Assembly: GCA_015847255.1 (NCBI GenBank)
Contig: JADLZK010012241.1
Location: forward strand, 88,302 to 152,301
DNA from: Hyparrhenia diplandra
Lineage: Eukaryota > Streptophyta > Magnoliopsida > Poales > Poaceae
DNA length: 64,000 nt
Direction of reading: 5' to 3'
Position numbers and translations under genes: made by a program. Below, in pieces: positions 19,028-30,779 of this stretch. The notes beneath the pieces are model-generated. The model had not been told where the DNA came from. It ran no database searches and worked only from the letters and a program-made list of their open reading frames with translations. Positions within the stretch are counted from its first letter, which is position 1; the number at the start of each line of letters is the position of its first letter.

Positions 19028-22000
19028 ATGGCAGGTGCGTGTGCGTCCCGCGCTCGCGCGCGTGCTTCCGGGAGCGGTGCCCCTCCGCGTATCTGACCGA
19101 GTGGGTTCCTCTCTCTCGCAGCTGCGCGGCGGCCGGGGGCGAAGTCCAGGGGCGGGGGCGGGGGCGGAGGCGCGGGGAGGAGGAGCGCGTGGCTGGCGGC
19201 GGACGGGAGCAAGCGCTGGGGAGGCTTTCTTCCTGCTCTACACGCCCTTCTGGCTCACGCTCTGCCTCGGCGTCGTCGTCCCCTTCAAGCTCTACGAGGT
19301 GTGCTTCGGCTTCCTGCTCCTCCGTCTCGTCATGCATGATTCTCGGTTAGTTGGTTGATTGTTGGCCGCCGGTCCATCCATCGACCGGTTGGGTGGGTGG
19401 GTTCTCGATTGGATCTTGCTCGGACCATCGATGTGGCCTTGCACGACCACGACGAGATCAGGATGTGTACTTGCTCTTCGAGGGAGAAGTGGGTGAATAA
19501 ATAAATAAACTACTATTAAAGTATCATTAATGCATTGTTATCTTTCTGCCTGTTCTTGGCTTCTTGTGCCACTTGTAGAGGTTCACGGAGCTGGAGTACC
19601 TGATCCTTGGCTTGGTGTCCACAGTGCCGGCGTTCGTCATCCCCCTCGTCCTCGTAGGGAAGGTAATCATCCATAAATAAATAGACACCACCCTCCTGTT
19701 CTGGCTGCTCATCTCGCCAACATATGTATGGGATTTTCTCTTTTCTGATCAAGTAGGATCATAAAATATATATATATATATGTGTGTTTTATGTTAATTA
19801 TTCAAACTATAAGGTACATATGTGATTTGTCTGTAATCACATGCCAACCATCTACCATTAGGTGAGAATATGAGAGAAAGGAATAGCAATTAGTTGGCAA
19901 ACTATTAAATGCAGAGCAGACTTGTAGGGGGAGAGAGGGCATTATGGCAAGATACACGATCTCTGTTGCTGGAAGATCATTAGATATTTAGATTTAAGCC
20001 CACTCTAGTATGCGCCCTCTTTGCTGTTTGTTCTTTTTCCCCTCGGTCCTAATATATAACCATCTACCATTAGGTGACATGGCTTGGGACTAAAGGCTAT
20101 GTTGTTGTTGTCTACCATTAGGTGACATGCCTTAGTGTCCTTTGTTCTGTTGAACCAGTACTTTGCTTCCAGCTTGCATGCTGGCTATCATTCTGGAGAT
20201 TGAACAAAAAACTGGTGTTTGACAAAGATGCCGCCGTTCATTTTTGTATTAAAAATGCCGTCATTTTCTTAATATTATTTAATGTGAACCTTTTTTTTTT
20301 TGATGTAAAGTTTAATCATATGTTCAGAAATTAATTTACCCTTAACTTCTCTTTCCAGGCAGATAGTGTTAGAAACTTGAAAGATCGATACTGGGTCAAG
20401 GTAATTATTTTCATCTGTGAATCATTTGTGACAATTTAGGTTTAAAATATTAAAGAATTATTTTCTTGTAATAGGTTCACATTGTGTAAATTATATTTTT
20501 TTCACTGCGCATCAGATCCTAAAGTATTCAGCTAGTTAACTTTTAGGGCTTGTTTGGATGTATTAGTATTCATCTCAATCCACATGTGTTGGAGTGGATT
20601 GGAGTGAATACGACTACATTCAAACAAGGCCTTAATGAGTTTAATTTCACCTAGTGAGTGCAGAAAAAGATAACTATGCAGCAGATTGGGAAATTTACCA
20701 ATATGTCTCTGATGAATTGGGATTTTTAAGATCATTATGATTTGAATTCAGTTTGCAGCTACTCTAATGATTCTGTAGCAAGCTACCAATACAAAGAACT
20801 GGACCTGTACTTCTCAATTGTTTACGGATTTCCTTTTACTAATGAGATTTGTGGTTTAAAACCATTTGCTAAATCCAAAACACATCTTACCATTGCAGGC
20901 TAACATTTGGATTATAATTTTTAGCTATGTTGGTAACTACTTCTGGACACATTACTTCTTCACAGTTCTTGGTGCATCATATACTTTTCCATCGTGGAGG
21001 ATGAATAATGTAAGACTTGATTGATGGCTTCTAGTTGTTCTTGTAGATATTCTCCCTTATTTTCAGTGGCATGCCATGTGTTCCAACATGCATGTGATAG
21101 TACAACTAGAGGTTTCATGTTTGAAATACTATGTGTCTATGTCACTGCAGTTAAAACTTAATTTTCTCTGTCATAAATAAATTCCAGCCAATTCAATGTA
21201 TGGAGATTTGATGTGATGTCATTGTAATATATGACTATGTACTACCAATAACTTCTTGTTGGTGCTGTTTTTAAGGTCTACTTGGATAAAATTGGATAGA
21301 GAATTTATTGATAAGGAGGATCCAGGATGGTTGTGGGACAGGGGAAATCCATTACCTTGATAAGATCACAATTTGGAGTGACTGGAATATTACTATAATT
21401 AACATAATTATTTTTTATAACAAGGTTTGGGATGATATGTTCCTGTTTCCTTATTTTCAGTAAATGACAGAAAATGGTATGTGGAATCACTCTGGTTTCA
21501 GAATCTGAATCCCAGCTTGCAGGGTTCACCTGTATTAACACTTTCAGAAAAACTAACATTAGAAAAACTAGATAGTTGAGCTGGCATTTATGTTCTTCAA
21601 TTGTTTTAAGAAGAAAGAAAAAAATTTGTCCAAGAACCTTGTTCCCATTTTTTCTGAGTTTATGATTGATCACAGTTGCAGTGTTATACCGTTATTTATA
21701 ATTTTAACTACTTTCATGTTTCAGGTACCCCATACAACGTTTCTCCTGACCCATGCTTGTTTCCTGTTCTATCATATGGCATCAAATATGACACTCCAGA
21801 TTGCGTCACTCTACAGCCCACTTACCGCAGTCTATTCGTTGGTTATTTGAAGCTGCATGGATTTTAGCATTGTCATATTTCATAGCGTACCTGGAGACCC
21901 TAGCCATTGCAAATGTATGTTCTAGCTTATATTTAACTTTCCACTTTCAGCTAGTACGATCAATTTTCTTTTTGTATAGAAAGTTTGAAAAATTAATGTC

Positions 22001-23907
22001 TTATCACACCAAATAGTTTAATGCTCACCCCAATTTTTGGCAGTGATGTTGCATATCCCTTATTTAGTTCATAGCTTTTACAAAATCGTGTTGATGTTGA
22101 CATGCTGGACCTGGTAGACATTTCAGGACATTTAGACCTACTAATCATTGACGGTAGCAGATAAAACCTCTAGATAATCCATAGGTTTTAGGACTCGTTA
22201 TATCAAAATATGTCATGTGGATGTACCATCAGTTGCAAATTTTTGCATGCTATGTTACTTCCAATTCTTTTTCGAGAGCATTGTGCTAGTTTCATTTGTC
22301 CGTTGTCACACTCCAAGAAAACTTGAACTTATAGTACTGAAGTACTAGGTGTGTATTATCAGTTTCTCATAAGATCATGCAACTATAGCCATAGAGTTTA
22401 AATAATTGAGAGCACCCATTTAATAATTTGTTTCAGCATGGCGTCCTTCCTATTGGTCAAAAAAAGGGCGTACCAGTGCTGTAGGCAACCGCACTGCGTG
22501 AGGTCTGGGGAGAGGTGATTAGCGCCAGGTCTTACCCGCACACTGTGCAATGTGCGGAGGCTAGGGCTTGAACCCCAGACCTTCCGGTCACATGCGGTAA
22601 AGCACTGCCGCTTGCACCAGGGCCGCCCTATTAGCTTTAAGGTAGTAACCTGTACAATGTCTGCAAATATTCAGTCGGTGATGAAAGAGCCAGGATTTGT
22701 TTGGATTAACTATTTAAACCAAATCTGGATAAATATTCAAATCTAACCAAATCTTGAGCAAGTTCGTTGTGTTCAATACATTTTATTTCTGGAAATAGTT
22801 GAGGTATTCGACAAGAAATACAGCTGATCTTACTTTTAACATTTCATCAATGCTATCTAAGAAGCCAAGTGTTCCATTTCTGATGTCAGTATATATATGT
22901 AACTGTCCATCACTCTTTTTTCTCACATGTTCATGGTTGATATTCTTTGTGGACTTCTGCAGTTCCCGTATTATGAATTCGTTGACCGTGATATAATGTA
23001 CAAAGTAGGTTCTTTGTTCTACGCAATATACTTCATCGTCAGCTTCCCAATGTTTTCAAGGTAAAATGAATCTGAGCTTAGATGTGATCAACTAGTTCCA
23101 TAATCATATTCTATTTATTTTGTTTCTTGTACTTGAGATCACTTGCTTTTTCGCTCCTAAGAAAATCTGCTGATTTCCTTTAGAGCAATGATGCTTCTAC
23201 TATTTATTTTTTGTGCTTTGTCCATCTATCTGTTTGCCTTGAATGACTAAATCAGACTATGTTTACCAGTCTTAAGTTTACACAAAAGATCTATTTATAC
23301 TGAGTGTGAACGTGTATAGCATCTCTCAAGTCTTGAACCTCAAACTAGAATGAACTTGCTCAGCATTTCAGCTGGGTCTGTAGAACTGTCGGCTCACTGA
23401 GTTTTGTGAATTTTGTTGTTTCATATTTTTTCTATGTGAACTTTTTTTTTTTTTTTTTTTTTTTTTTGCTTTTGTGGTAAGCTTGGTTACTTAATTATTT
23501 TATTCCTTCAGAACAAATCATGTCTTCCCTACCTGATGAAATGATTGGATAAATGGCACTCTGATTATTGAGACAATTAGCACTTGCCATAAAAACCAAT
23601 AGCACTTCCCATGTACCTGTGTTACTTGTGGTTCAGGACTATTATAACTTTTTTTCAAAACGAGGACTATTATACTTGTTTCAGCAACTCAGTGTACCTC
23701 TGTTACTTGTGGTTCAGGATTGACGAGAAAGATGAGAAGTGGAACCTGTCCAGGGTAGCTGTTGACTCTCTGGGCGCGGCGATGCTTGTCACGATAATAC
23801 TCGACCTATGGCGCATATTTTTGGGGCCAATAGTTGCCATCCCAGAGTCGAGACAGTGTGGTCAGCCAGGGCTCGCATGGTTCCAAGCGCAGAATGAAAG
23901 CACCTGA
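19028..23907 (+). CDS. CPI1: Cycloeucalenol cycloisomerase (sterol biosynthesis)
   Basis: Eight exons: 19028-19034, 19123-19298, 19579-19662, 20359-20400, 20899-21009, 21725-21914, 22963-23060 and 23718-23907 (TGA). CPI1 opens the cyclopropane ring of cycloeucalenol to give obtusifoliol, at the ER. Membrane segments and family motifs are clear: FFLLYTPFWLTLCLGVVVPF, FTELEYLILGLVSTVPAFVI, DRYWVKANIWIIIFSYVGNY, FWTHYFFTVLGASYTFPSWR, FEAAWILALSYFIAYLETLA, FPYYEFVDRDIMYKVGSLF and LSRVAVDSLGAAMLVTIILD; it ends WFQAQNEST. Exon 1 codes only ATG-GCA-G. Two 2-base deletions break the frame: near 19225 (AAGCGCTGGGGAGGC, before EAFFLLY) and near 21794 (ACACTCCAGATTG, where two Arg codons are expected). 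With these repaired, all phases agree. Introns 4 and 6 host a MITE and a SINE. Confidence 0.93.
20546..20631. mobile_element. Tourist-like MITE in CPI1 intron 4
   Basis: An 86-bp element has inverted ends GGGCTTGTTTGGATGTA and TACATTCAAACAAGGCC and is flanked by TTA on both sides, the usual PIF/Harbinger target. It folds back over most of its length. Confidence 0.8.
22459..22627 (-). mobile_element. tRNA-derived SINE in CPI1 intron 6
   Basis: Read on the minus strand, the element has a Pol III A box (TGGTGCAAGCGG, 22608-22619) and a B box (GGTTCAAGCCCTAG, 22561-22574), followed by a unique body and a terminal T-run (22459-22465). A T-tailed, tRNA-headed element of about 170 bp resembles the Au SINE family of grasses. 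CCTATT flanks both sides, a probable short target duplication. It is too long and lacks the acceptor-stem pairing for a tRNA gene. Confidence 0.75.
23611..23717 (+). repeat. Duplicated 3' splice site segment in CPI1 intron 7
   Basis: TGTTACTTGTGGTTCAGG occurs at about 23622-23639 and again at 23701-23718, each ending in a usable AG acceptor. Only the second is followed by the conserved exon (ATTGACGAGAAAGATGAG). The first leads into intronic sequence about 79 bases upstream. Confidence 0.75.
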
Positions 23908-24732
23908 TTCAGCCGAGCTACAAGTTCTGTTTTTTGACATCATCGTCTACTAGCATTCATCTTGACTGATAAATTTCTGCCTCAGCTACACCAAAGAGAT
24001 GATGACATTGACATGATATTCCCTCAGAAAAATGATGACATGATGTGTAGCTAACTATACAGCGGCTATTATTATGTCCTGAAGGTGTTGTGTGCTTGTT
24101 GTCTTGTATGTTGTCATGTGTATCATGCTTGGTAGTACTGTGCTGAATTTAATTTGCTTGGACCTTTTGGGGCTGCATAGCAAAAGGTAAAGTTGTTAAT
24201 ACACTGCAGAGTAATCTCAAGTACGACGTGGCTTTGCAGCACCGAGCACTATGCCCATTAACAATGTAGTAGAAAAGGAGACTCATTGAGTGATTTTTTT
24301 TTTTTTTTTTTGGATTTCACTATCGGCATCCATTTGATAGGTAATAGGCATCAACACGCCACATGAGAGGAATGTAATGGACATATTTTTATAAATTTGA
24401 TTGATTTGAAACCCACGACCAACCAAAATTGACAATATCAAATTCTTTTTGAGGGAAATTGACAATATCAAATGCCCTATGATCTTTATTGCCACGGGGT
24501 GTGGCCCTTTCTTTTGTGGGCCTGTTGGGCCACGAATCCGACGTTGTAGCCAAGTTTTTTTTGCATTAGCGTGAGTAGATAGATACTGTAGAGGATGCCC
24601 AATGAATGAATGGGATCATTTTTTTTTTCATGTTCGTCGCCATCTTCCGGAGACAGCAAGAGACGGAAGCAAACAAAGCAGTGGCAATCCGATGAACTGG
24701 GGAGAGCAATGCCGACGCGGGCGGGGCTCGGG
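23908..24732. other. CPI1 3' flank, no further gene
   Basis: Holds the CPI1 3' untranslated region and AT-rich flank with a T-run at 24293-24311. Much of it is repeated, diverged, at 28.9-29.5 kb. A direct repeat of GAAATTGACAATATCAAAT-type sequence occurs near 24430 and 24460. No open frame looks real. Confidence 0.6.
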
Positions 24733-24870
24733 TAGGGGTGGTAATGGATTGAGTTTTTTTTTCCTTTCGCAATCAAACTTGTTTCTTTCTATTATTAGTT
24801 CAAAATTATATAGTTTACGGCCCGAATTTAGGTTAAATTAGAGTGCCTTTTACCCCTTTTACCACCCCTA
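24733..24870. mobile_element. hAT-type MITE downstream of CPI1
   Basis: A 138-bp element has inverted ends TAGGGGTGGTAA / TTACCACCCCTA-like and is flanked by the 8-bp imperfect repeats GGCTCGGG (24725-24732) and GGCTTGGG (24871-24878). The paralogous segment near 29510 reads GGCCTGGG with no insertion, which is an empty site. Confidence 0.85.
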
Positions 24871-25019
24871 GGCTTGGGGATACAACAACACCACGTGTGT
24901 CATATACCTTTTCAAGCAGTTAAAGTTTTCATTCATGTCATTATTTCAAACATTGGATGTTTACTTGCAGGTTTCACCAATTTTCTCTAAATTCAATTTC
25001 AGGACACTCCTCTATACAG

Positions 25020-25130
25020 TGAAGTATGAGGCTGGATGTGGAAAGGGGGAGCAGTATGAACAGTCATTCCATGACCAGCAAGAGTCCTAGACATTATCAA
25101 TGCTAGCAGTATGAACAGTCATTCCATGAC
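25020..25130 (+). repeat. Short direct duplication
   Basis: AGCAGTATGAACAGTCATTC occurs at about 25050 and 25106, with matching flanks (CATGAC). The two copies enclose a 30-base spacer. Confidence 0.7.
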
Positions 25131-25139
25131 AAAATGTGG

Positions 25140-26310
25140 AAAAGGGGAGCGATGCGACTCGGTATTTTACCGAGGTATCGAAAAGCGTGCAAGCTTCCCC
25201 TAATCCTCATTGAAGCCCCTTGCAAGGAATCCCTCGCAGGGGCCAAGATCCCCGTCAGGTAACTCGTGGATAGCCTCGAGCCTTCCCCACGCACAAGTGA
25301 GTCTCCGACGTGCCTTCCGGCAAGCCTCTCTCGGATGCTCCCCGCCGTCTTCACTATCAAGCTTTCGACAATTGTCGTGGGCCTTGTTCCCTTTGGTACA
25401 CGGTGGGGGCCACACCACAATCGCGGTTTGTGTGGTCTCACAAGACTTCGAGCCCCTCGGATGTACAGCTCTTTGGAGATATACAGGTCTCACTAAACAC
25501 TAAGCCTAGAGCAAGAGCATATGAGCAAGGTCTAGCTAACCTAAGCACTTCGCAAAGCACCTACGCTAAGCACCAAGTGATCTTTAAGCTCTATGCATGT
25601 GGAGAGCACAAATGAAGTGTAACCACACTCCTCTATCTTCCCTCAGCTCCCTCACATCTCAATTGGACGGTTGGATAGAGTATATATAGCCACAAATGAG
25701 AATATAGTCGTTGCCCGACAAAAAGACGTGAGCACCGTACGCGCCAGCCGCTCATCGTTGGACGCTGCACATTAGCGGCCGACGCTCCTCCACGCTCCAT
25801 GTGTTACTAGTCATTTGAATTTAACCGTTGCTACGCACACTCCGGCAAATGTTGGACGTGTCCGTCTCACGCCAGCGTCGGACACAACACCTGCGTCGGG
25901 CGTGGTCAGAGAGGGTGCGATCCCGAGAGCACCGTCGGACGTGTGGTGCCCGACCATCGGACGCACATAAGCCAGCGTCTGGTGCACGTTCTTTCTTCTT
26001 TCCTTCTTCAGCCTGGGCGTCAGATGCTCCGACAGTATTGCGTCAGACACACTTCATTCAAGGTCCAGCGTACGGTGCTTCAAACTTTGTTTCTTTGCGC
26101 TCTTCGCCGGGCTCGGTTCCAATCTTCATGCTTGGACTTTGAGTGGTTTCTTGAGCATCTTATATTTGACTATCTCTAGAAAATTACCGTGCCTTGGTCC
26201 AAGTCATGATTTGCATCCTGTGAGACTACAAAATAGACACTTACAAACTTGTTAGTCTCATTTGGTCATGTTGTTCATCAAACACCAAAATCCAAACTAA
26301 AATGGGTCGA
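25140..26310 (+). mobile_element. Probable LTR-retrotransposon LTR remnant
   Basis: GC-mixed, non-coding DNA contains phrases I associate with panicoid Copia-type LTRs: CCTTGCAAGGAATCCCTCGC, a run of GCTAAGCACC-type words, a TATATATAG promoter-like site near 25680, then repeated variants of CGTCGGAC/GGACGCT at 25740-26040. No gag or pol is present and termini and target duplications were not found, so this is a solo or partial remnant. The family is from memory. Open frames here are not convincing genes. Confidence 0.4.
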
Positions 26311-26337
26311 GGTCTTTTTTTTCCTTACGGTTAAAAT

Positions 26338-26605
26338 CCTTTTTGAGAAATTAATAGAAAAGAAGTTGTTTGAATAGTAGTTGTGAAGCATTTGATGTTA
26401 TGCTACTATAATGGAACATGTGTGTTGTAATTAAACATCTTAAGTGCTCAAGGCTTTGAGATGTGTTATAGTGTGAAATATGTATCTTGATAGTTAGAAT
26501 CCTTTTTGACAATTTGATAGAAGTTGTTTGTATAGTAGTTGGTCGATGCATTTGATATTGTGCTATTATAATGGAACATGTGTTCTGTAATTTAAGCTTA
26601 CAAAC
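26338..26605. repeat. Degenerate tandem repeat with inverted partner
   Basis: Two diverged copies of a roughly 95-bp unit (about 26338-26430 and 26502-26595) share GAAGTTGTTTG, TAGTAGTTG and ATAATGGAACATGTG. The sequence after 26597 (ACAAACAACTTCTTACAATA) is an inverted echo of the second unit, suggesting a fold-back element remnant. Confidence 0.6.
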
Positions 26606-26880
26606 AACTTCTTACAATAGCACAATTAGAATCCTAAGGTTTTTTTTTCTTTTAGCTTACAAAAAAGATGGAAAATTGTACCTCTTAGTTTCAGAGGAAT
26701 ATATGTGGGTTAAATATCCTAATATTATGTGGTTAGGTTTAGAACTTCTTACAATAGCACAATTAGAATCCTAAGGTTTTTTTCTTTTAGCTTACAAAAA
26801 GATGGAAAAATTGTACCTCTTAGTTCTGAGAGGAATATATGTGGGTTAAATATCCTAATATTATGTGGTTAGGTTTAGAT
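26606..26880 (+). repeat. 137-bp tandem duplication
   Basis: Two adjacent copies (26606-26742 and 26743-about 26880) run from AACTTCTTACAATAGCAC to GTGGTTAGGTTTAG. They differ mainly in T- and A-run length and a few bases, so the duplication is young. No coding content. Confidence 0.85.
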
Positions 26881-27000
26881 GAGAACTTTAATGTTAAAAA
26901 TGTAAGTGTTCTCTCTTCTTTGATCCTTTCAAACTTTCGATATATTTGTTCATTTTTTCCTTTGTTTCTTGTATTTGAAGTCTATTGAAACAATAAGAAA

Positions 27001-27120
27001 ATGGCCAAAACCTTCAGTCCCATAAATGAAAAACTGAACTTCAATCTCAAATCAATTTTTCAAGAATTGGATGAAGAAAAGAGAAGACATGAGAGCGAAA
27101 TCGAGGAAATTATGAGTTAG
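27001..27120 (+). other. Short open frame, 39 residues, uncertain
   Basis: A small ATG-to-TAG frame reads MAKTFSPINEK and then a charged helix-like stretch (FQELDEEKRRHESEIEE). It has no recognisable domain, promoter or splice partner and lies in repeat-rich DNA. It may be a transposon fragment or chance. Confidence 0.15.
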
Positions 27121-27499
27121 GAGGATGCATAAACAACTTGTCTTCAAACAGAAGTGAACACTCATGACAGTCAAGTCAAAACAGTATAAGACTCATGTGA
27201 CAATCGGAAAGTTGCTAAAATAAAGTGATCAGAAATAGTAGTCGAGCGTCGATTTATACGCTTTGTGCACATGTTATAATCTGAAGTCTCGTTTTTAATA
27301 ATGTTTCTCATGCTGATATGTTATATGTTATACTTGTTAAGTCATGCAAGTGTATATATTTTTATATTAATTTGTTATTTTTGTATTGATTTGGTATTTT
27401 ATGTTTTCTCTCATGTCATATTAAACAATAAATTTATTTTTATTCAATTTGTTAATTATAGTTCCTACAACACTTTGTTCGAGGAATTCACACTTTTTA

Positions 27500-28214
27500 G
27501 AAATTCACTATACCCTCACCGGTGAGAAGAAGGCTAGGGTGAAGGTTTTGTTCAGGGTTCTAGTCCTAGATAGAAAACTGAGTGGAGGAAAGTTGAATAA
27601 GTGGGATGCTCCTCTTCCCTCTTATTATTGGGTTCTATTTATAGAGGAGATGAGACGAGAAAATTTTTCATTTGATGCCTTCGATTCACAAAATTATAAG
27701 TTGGTCCTCAAACTTATTAGAATTATAAGTAGGTCCTCGGACCTATTAGGCACTAGGTCTTTTTACAAGGTCGGGTAGCACATACTCACCACTATCCCCA
27801 ACAATAGCCTCTTACCTACTAGGCTTTGGGAGCTACGACAAAACCTAGTCGCTAAAATAATTGGAAAAGGACTCTAGCCTATCTCGCGCCTCAAATAGTA
27901 GGTGTCCTCGGTAGGGCCCCTGAGTGGGAAATGTCTTCAGACCGAGGATCGGGGAGGCTACGATGTGGTGATGAAGAGTCATCGACCGTGGAAGTTGATG
28001 ACCCAACCCCCGCTTGACCCGGTTGGTGCAAGGATTTTTGCCTTGTCGAGAGTGGCTTTTAGTCGCCCAAGTAGTTGTGGTAGCGAGGTAGATGTTCCAA
28101 CAGTTGTGGTCGCCGGACATAGATAGACATGCGAAGTTGCTACCAGAAGGTCGATGATGATGCATTTGTCAATGTTGAGGTGGACAACTTAGGTCAGGTT
28201 CGACCGAAGTGACA
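27500..28214. other. Non-coding repeat-like region
   Basis: The stretch contains near-repeats such as ATTATAAGTTGGTCCTCAAA and ATTATAAGTAGGTCCTCGGA (27697 and 27722) and a TATTTATAGAGG promoter-like site at about 27639. It looks like the non-coding part of a larger transposon. I found no termini and no protein motif. Confidence 0.35.
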
Positions 28215-29545
28215 CAATTGTTTTTTCGTGCTTTATCCATCTATGTTTTGTCTTCGATAACTATGTCGGACTATGTTTATCATTTTTTAGTATACACAAA
28301 TTTGTTTATACTAAGTAAATATATTGAGTGTGTATAGTTGAAGTCTCAAGTGTCCCGCTCATTGAGGGCCTGTTTGGTTCATGGAACTAGGGAGAGACTA
28401 AATGAGACTAAAAATTAGTCCCTAGTCTCCCTCAAGAGTCTATTGAAATAAGGACTAACAGGGACTAAATTAGTCCCTAGTCTTCATGTTTGGTAATTTA
28501 GGGACTAAAAAATTAGTCCCTAGTCTCATGGGAACCAATCAGGCCATGAGTTTGTGAATGTTGTTGTTTCATATTTTGTCTATGTGAAAGACTTTTTTTT
28601 GTTTGCTATTGTGGTAAGCTTGGTTACTTATTTTTCCTTCACTCTGAGATTAAGCAAATCATATGTAGCAAGCTTATCTTTTCCCTACTTGATGAAATAA
28701 TGGAATAAATGATGGCAATATCATCAGAGACAAATAGCACTTGTCATGAAAACCAATAGCACTTTTCGTGATTCATGTTCGTTGATATGTCGTAACCATG
28801 ATTTGATTTTGTTTTGTTTTGTTGAAAATACAGAAAACAAGGACTGTTATAACTTTTGAGTAACTTACTTTGTGTAACTCCTCTATTACTTGTGGTTTAG
28901 GCTGATTATGGGACAATTGGCTCTCTAGGCGCGGCGATGCTCGGCAGTATTGTGATGTTTTTTTTTTTCTTTTTTAAAAAAAAGACTGCATAGCAACAGA
29001 TGAAGTTGTTGGTATAGTTTGTTGCAGAGTAATCATGTCCTACGTGTGTGCTAGTTTTGCATCACTGGGCACCGTGCTCGTTAACAGTGTTGTAGTCTTG
29101 TAGAAAGCAGACTGATTGAGTGATTGTATTTTTTGTATTTCACTATTGCCATCCGTTTGGTAGGAAAGAATGCACCATTATTTTCGCATGTTCGTCATCA
29201 TCATCCAAGAGCAAATATTATAATACAATGGCCGGTTGTAAAGGTCCCTTCAGCCTTTTTACAGCCCACCCGTCTGATAGTTAGTTCTTCACGGTTAATA
29301 TATAACCCACTTGTCTCTCTCATGAGATAGTTTTGGTTTTATGCTCGTTCTTCTTTGTCGCGCCCAAACCGACCGTAGTTCTTACAACTGGCCAGAACCT
29401 CTCTCTCTCCTTATTTCTCTTCTTCACCTCAAAGCATTTAACCGGTTTTAGAGGCGATACTCGCTCAGACGGAAGCAAACCGCCGACGGCGACGCGGGCG
29501 CGGGCGGGTCCTGGCCTGGGATGCAACAACAACACGTGTGGGATG
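28215..29545 (+). pseudogene. Truncated duplicate of CPI1 intron 7, exon 8 and 3' flank
   Basis: This segment repeats about 23205-24895 in order. The match begins GTGCTTTATCCATCTATG, passes TTGTTGTTTCATATTTT and ACCAATAGCACTT, then a relic of exon 8 (CTCTCTAGGCGCGGCGATGC, about 28920-28939) where most of the exon is deleted. It continues through the 3' flank to ACAACAACACGTGTG near 29540. Only the last exon is represented and it is broken, so it cannot encode the enzyme. A MITE is inserted at 28367 and extra sequence lies between about 29214 and 29455. Confidence 0.8.
28367..28545. mobile_element. MITE with GGCCTGTTTGGTT ends
   Basis: A 179-bp insertion begins GGCCTGTTTGGTTCATGG and ends GGAACCAATCAGGCC (inverted). 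Its inside has repeated AGGGACTAAA/TTAGTCCCTAG words. The CPI1 copy at about 23394 (CTCACTGAGTTTTGTG) is uninterrupted. Target duplication is unclear (ATTGAG / ATGAG). Confidence 0.8.
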
Positions 29546-30770
29546 GCCCACAGTTTCATCAATGCGCAGACAAGATGGGCAGGGAAAAGCGCACCCAAAT
29601 CTGCCAGCGCATCGCTTTTGTGCCGCTCGTAATCAAGCTGCTGCTGCTGCCTCTCACTCTCACGTGTCATGTGAGGTGTCACAACACAAACACAGTGCCT
29701 TCTCTTTACTAACCTTTTATTTTACTGTTGTGAAGATTTAATAGACAGTAACGGCGTAGTAAGCAGTAGTAAGCAGGATCAAAAGACAAGATCGTGATTT
29801 TACCCCTGAGATATGAAATGTAATCGCAAGTTCACTATTTCATATTGAGAATTATCGAGACTATCTTCACATGGTTTGATGAGGTCATCAGGATTCTTCA
29901 AGAATAATGTAAGCTATACATCTGAAAAAAAAAAAAAAAAAACTTACAAGTTGGACAGGAGGGAGTGCTAGTTACTACAAAATTAGGCAACATTGCATAT
30001 AAAAGTCATCTTCTCACAATAAAAATAATTTAGGTAAACTGTCATCTTATCGTTTTTCTAGTCTCTGCGTCTAGCTTACGTTCTGTTTGGTAGCTTCTAT
30101 TAAAAAAAAATATTTCACTTAATAAGCAGCTAGAAAAATTCAAAAGAAGTCATATTGTGGCTTCACCACCTTTTATATTTTATTAAAAAAACGCTCTTTT
30201 CTCTCTTGCATAGTACATATAGCCGTTTTATTATGTGCCTAAACTTGGTAAAGATTCACTCAAGAAACCCGACAAGGAAAAAAATTGTCTCCAAAACTCG
30301 TGCCAAAGAGCAACTTTTAAAAAAAAAACTAAATTAACAATATTTTTGCTCGGTGTTGACCTGTGATTAAGGCTTGAGTAAAGGTGCCCATGTCGATTGT
30401 CCCATAATCAGCGGGGTGATGAGGTTTAAGTTTTCCTCACTACGGACCACCATCAAGTCTTGGCTTTTTCGGTGGTGGTCTCTCTCGTTGTGTGCTTGGC
30501 ACGTACGCACGCAGACCGGCAGACAGGGGTCGCACTCACAGTCACTGTGCCTGGTCCTTGCTATTGCTCCCCTGGCTGGCAGACACGTCGTAGTAGCGCC
30601 AGCCAGATGCAGACCTTTTTTAATTATTTCAGGTATACTTAAATTGGTCCAACAAAAAGAAGAAAAAAAAAAACAATTATAGGTCTTCTAGTTCAAATTT
30701 GATTATCTTACATTTGACTAATTTAAAGAGAAATGATATCATCGTATGACTCAAAATAAATATTATTGTA
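29546..30770. other. No gene seen
   Basis: AT-rich sequence with A-runs (29924-29942, 30310-30330, 30660-30674). A GC-richer patch at 30400-30620 has short open frames but no recognisable motif. Confidence 0.5.
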
Positions 30771-30779
30771 GATTTAGTC

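Noticed and set aside
22561..22627. tRNA gene on the minus strand
   Set aside because: A and B boxes are present, but there is no cloverleaf with acceptor pairing, and the unit continues into a T-tailed body, so it is a SINE.
25103..25615. Overlapping frames of about 100 codons on both strands
   Set aside because: Lie in the probable LTR remnant; all frames are equally open and none has a known motif.
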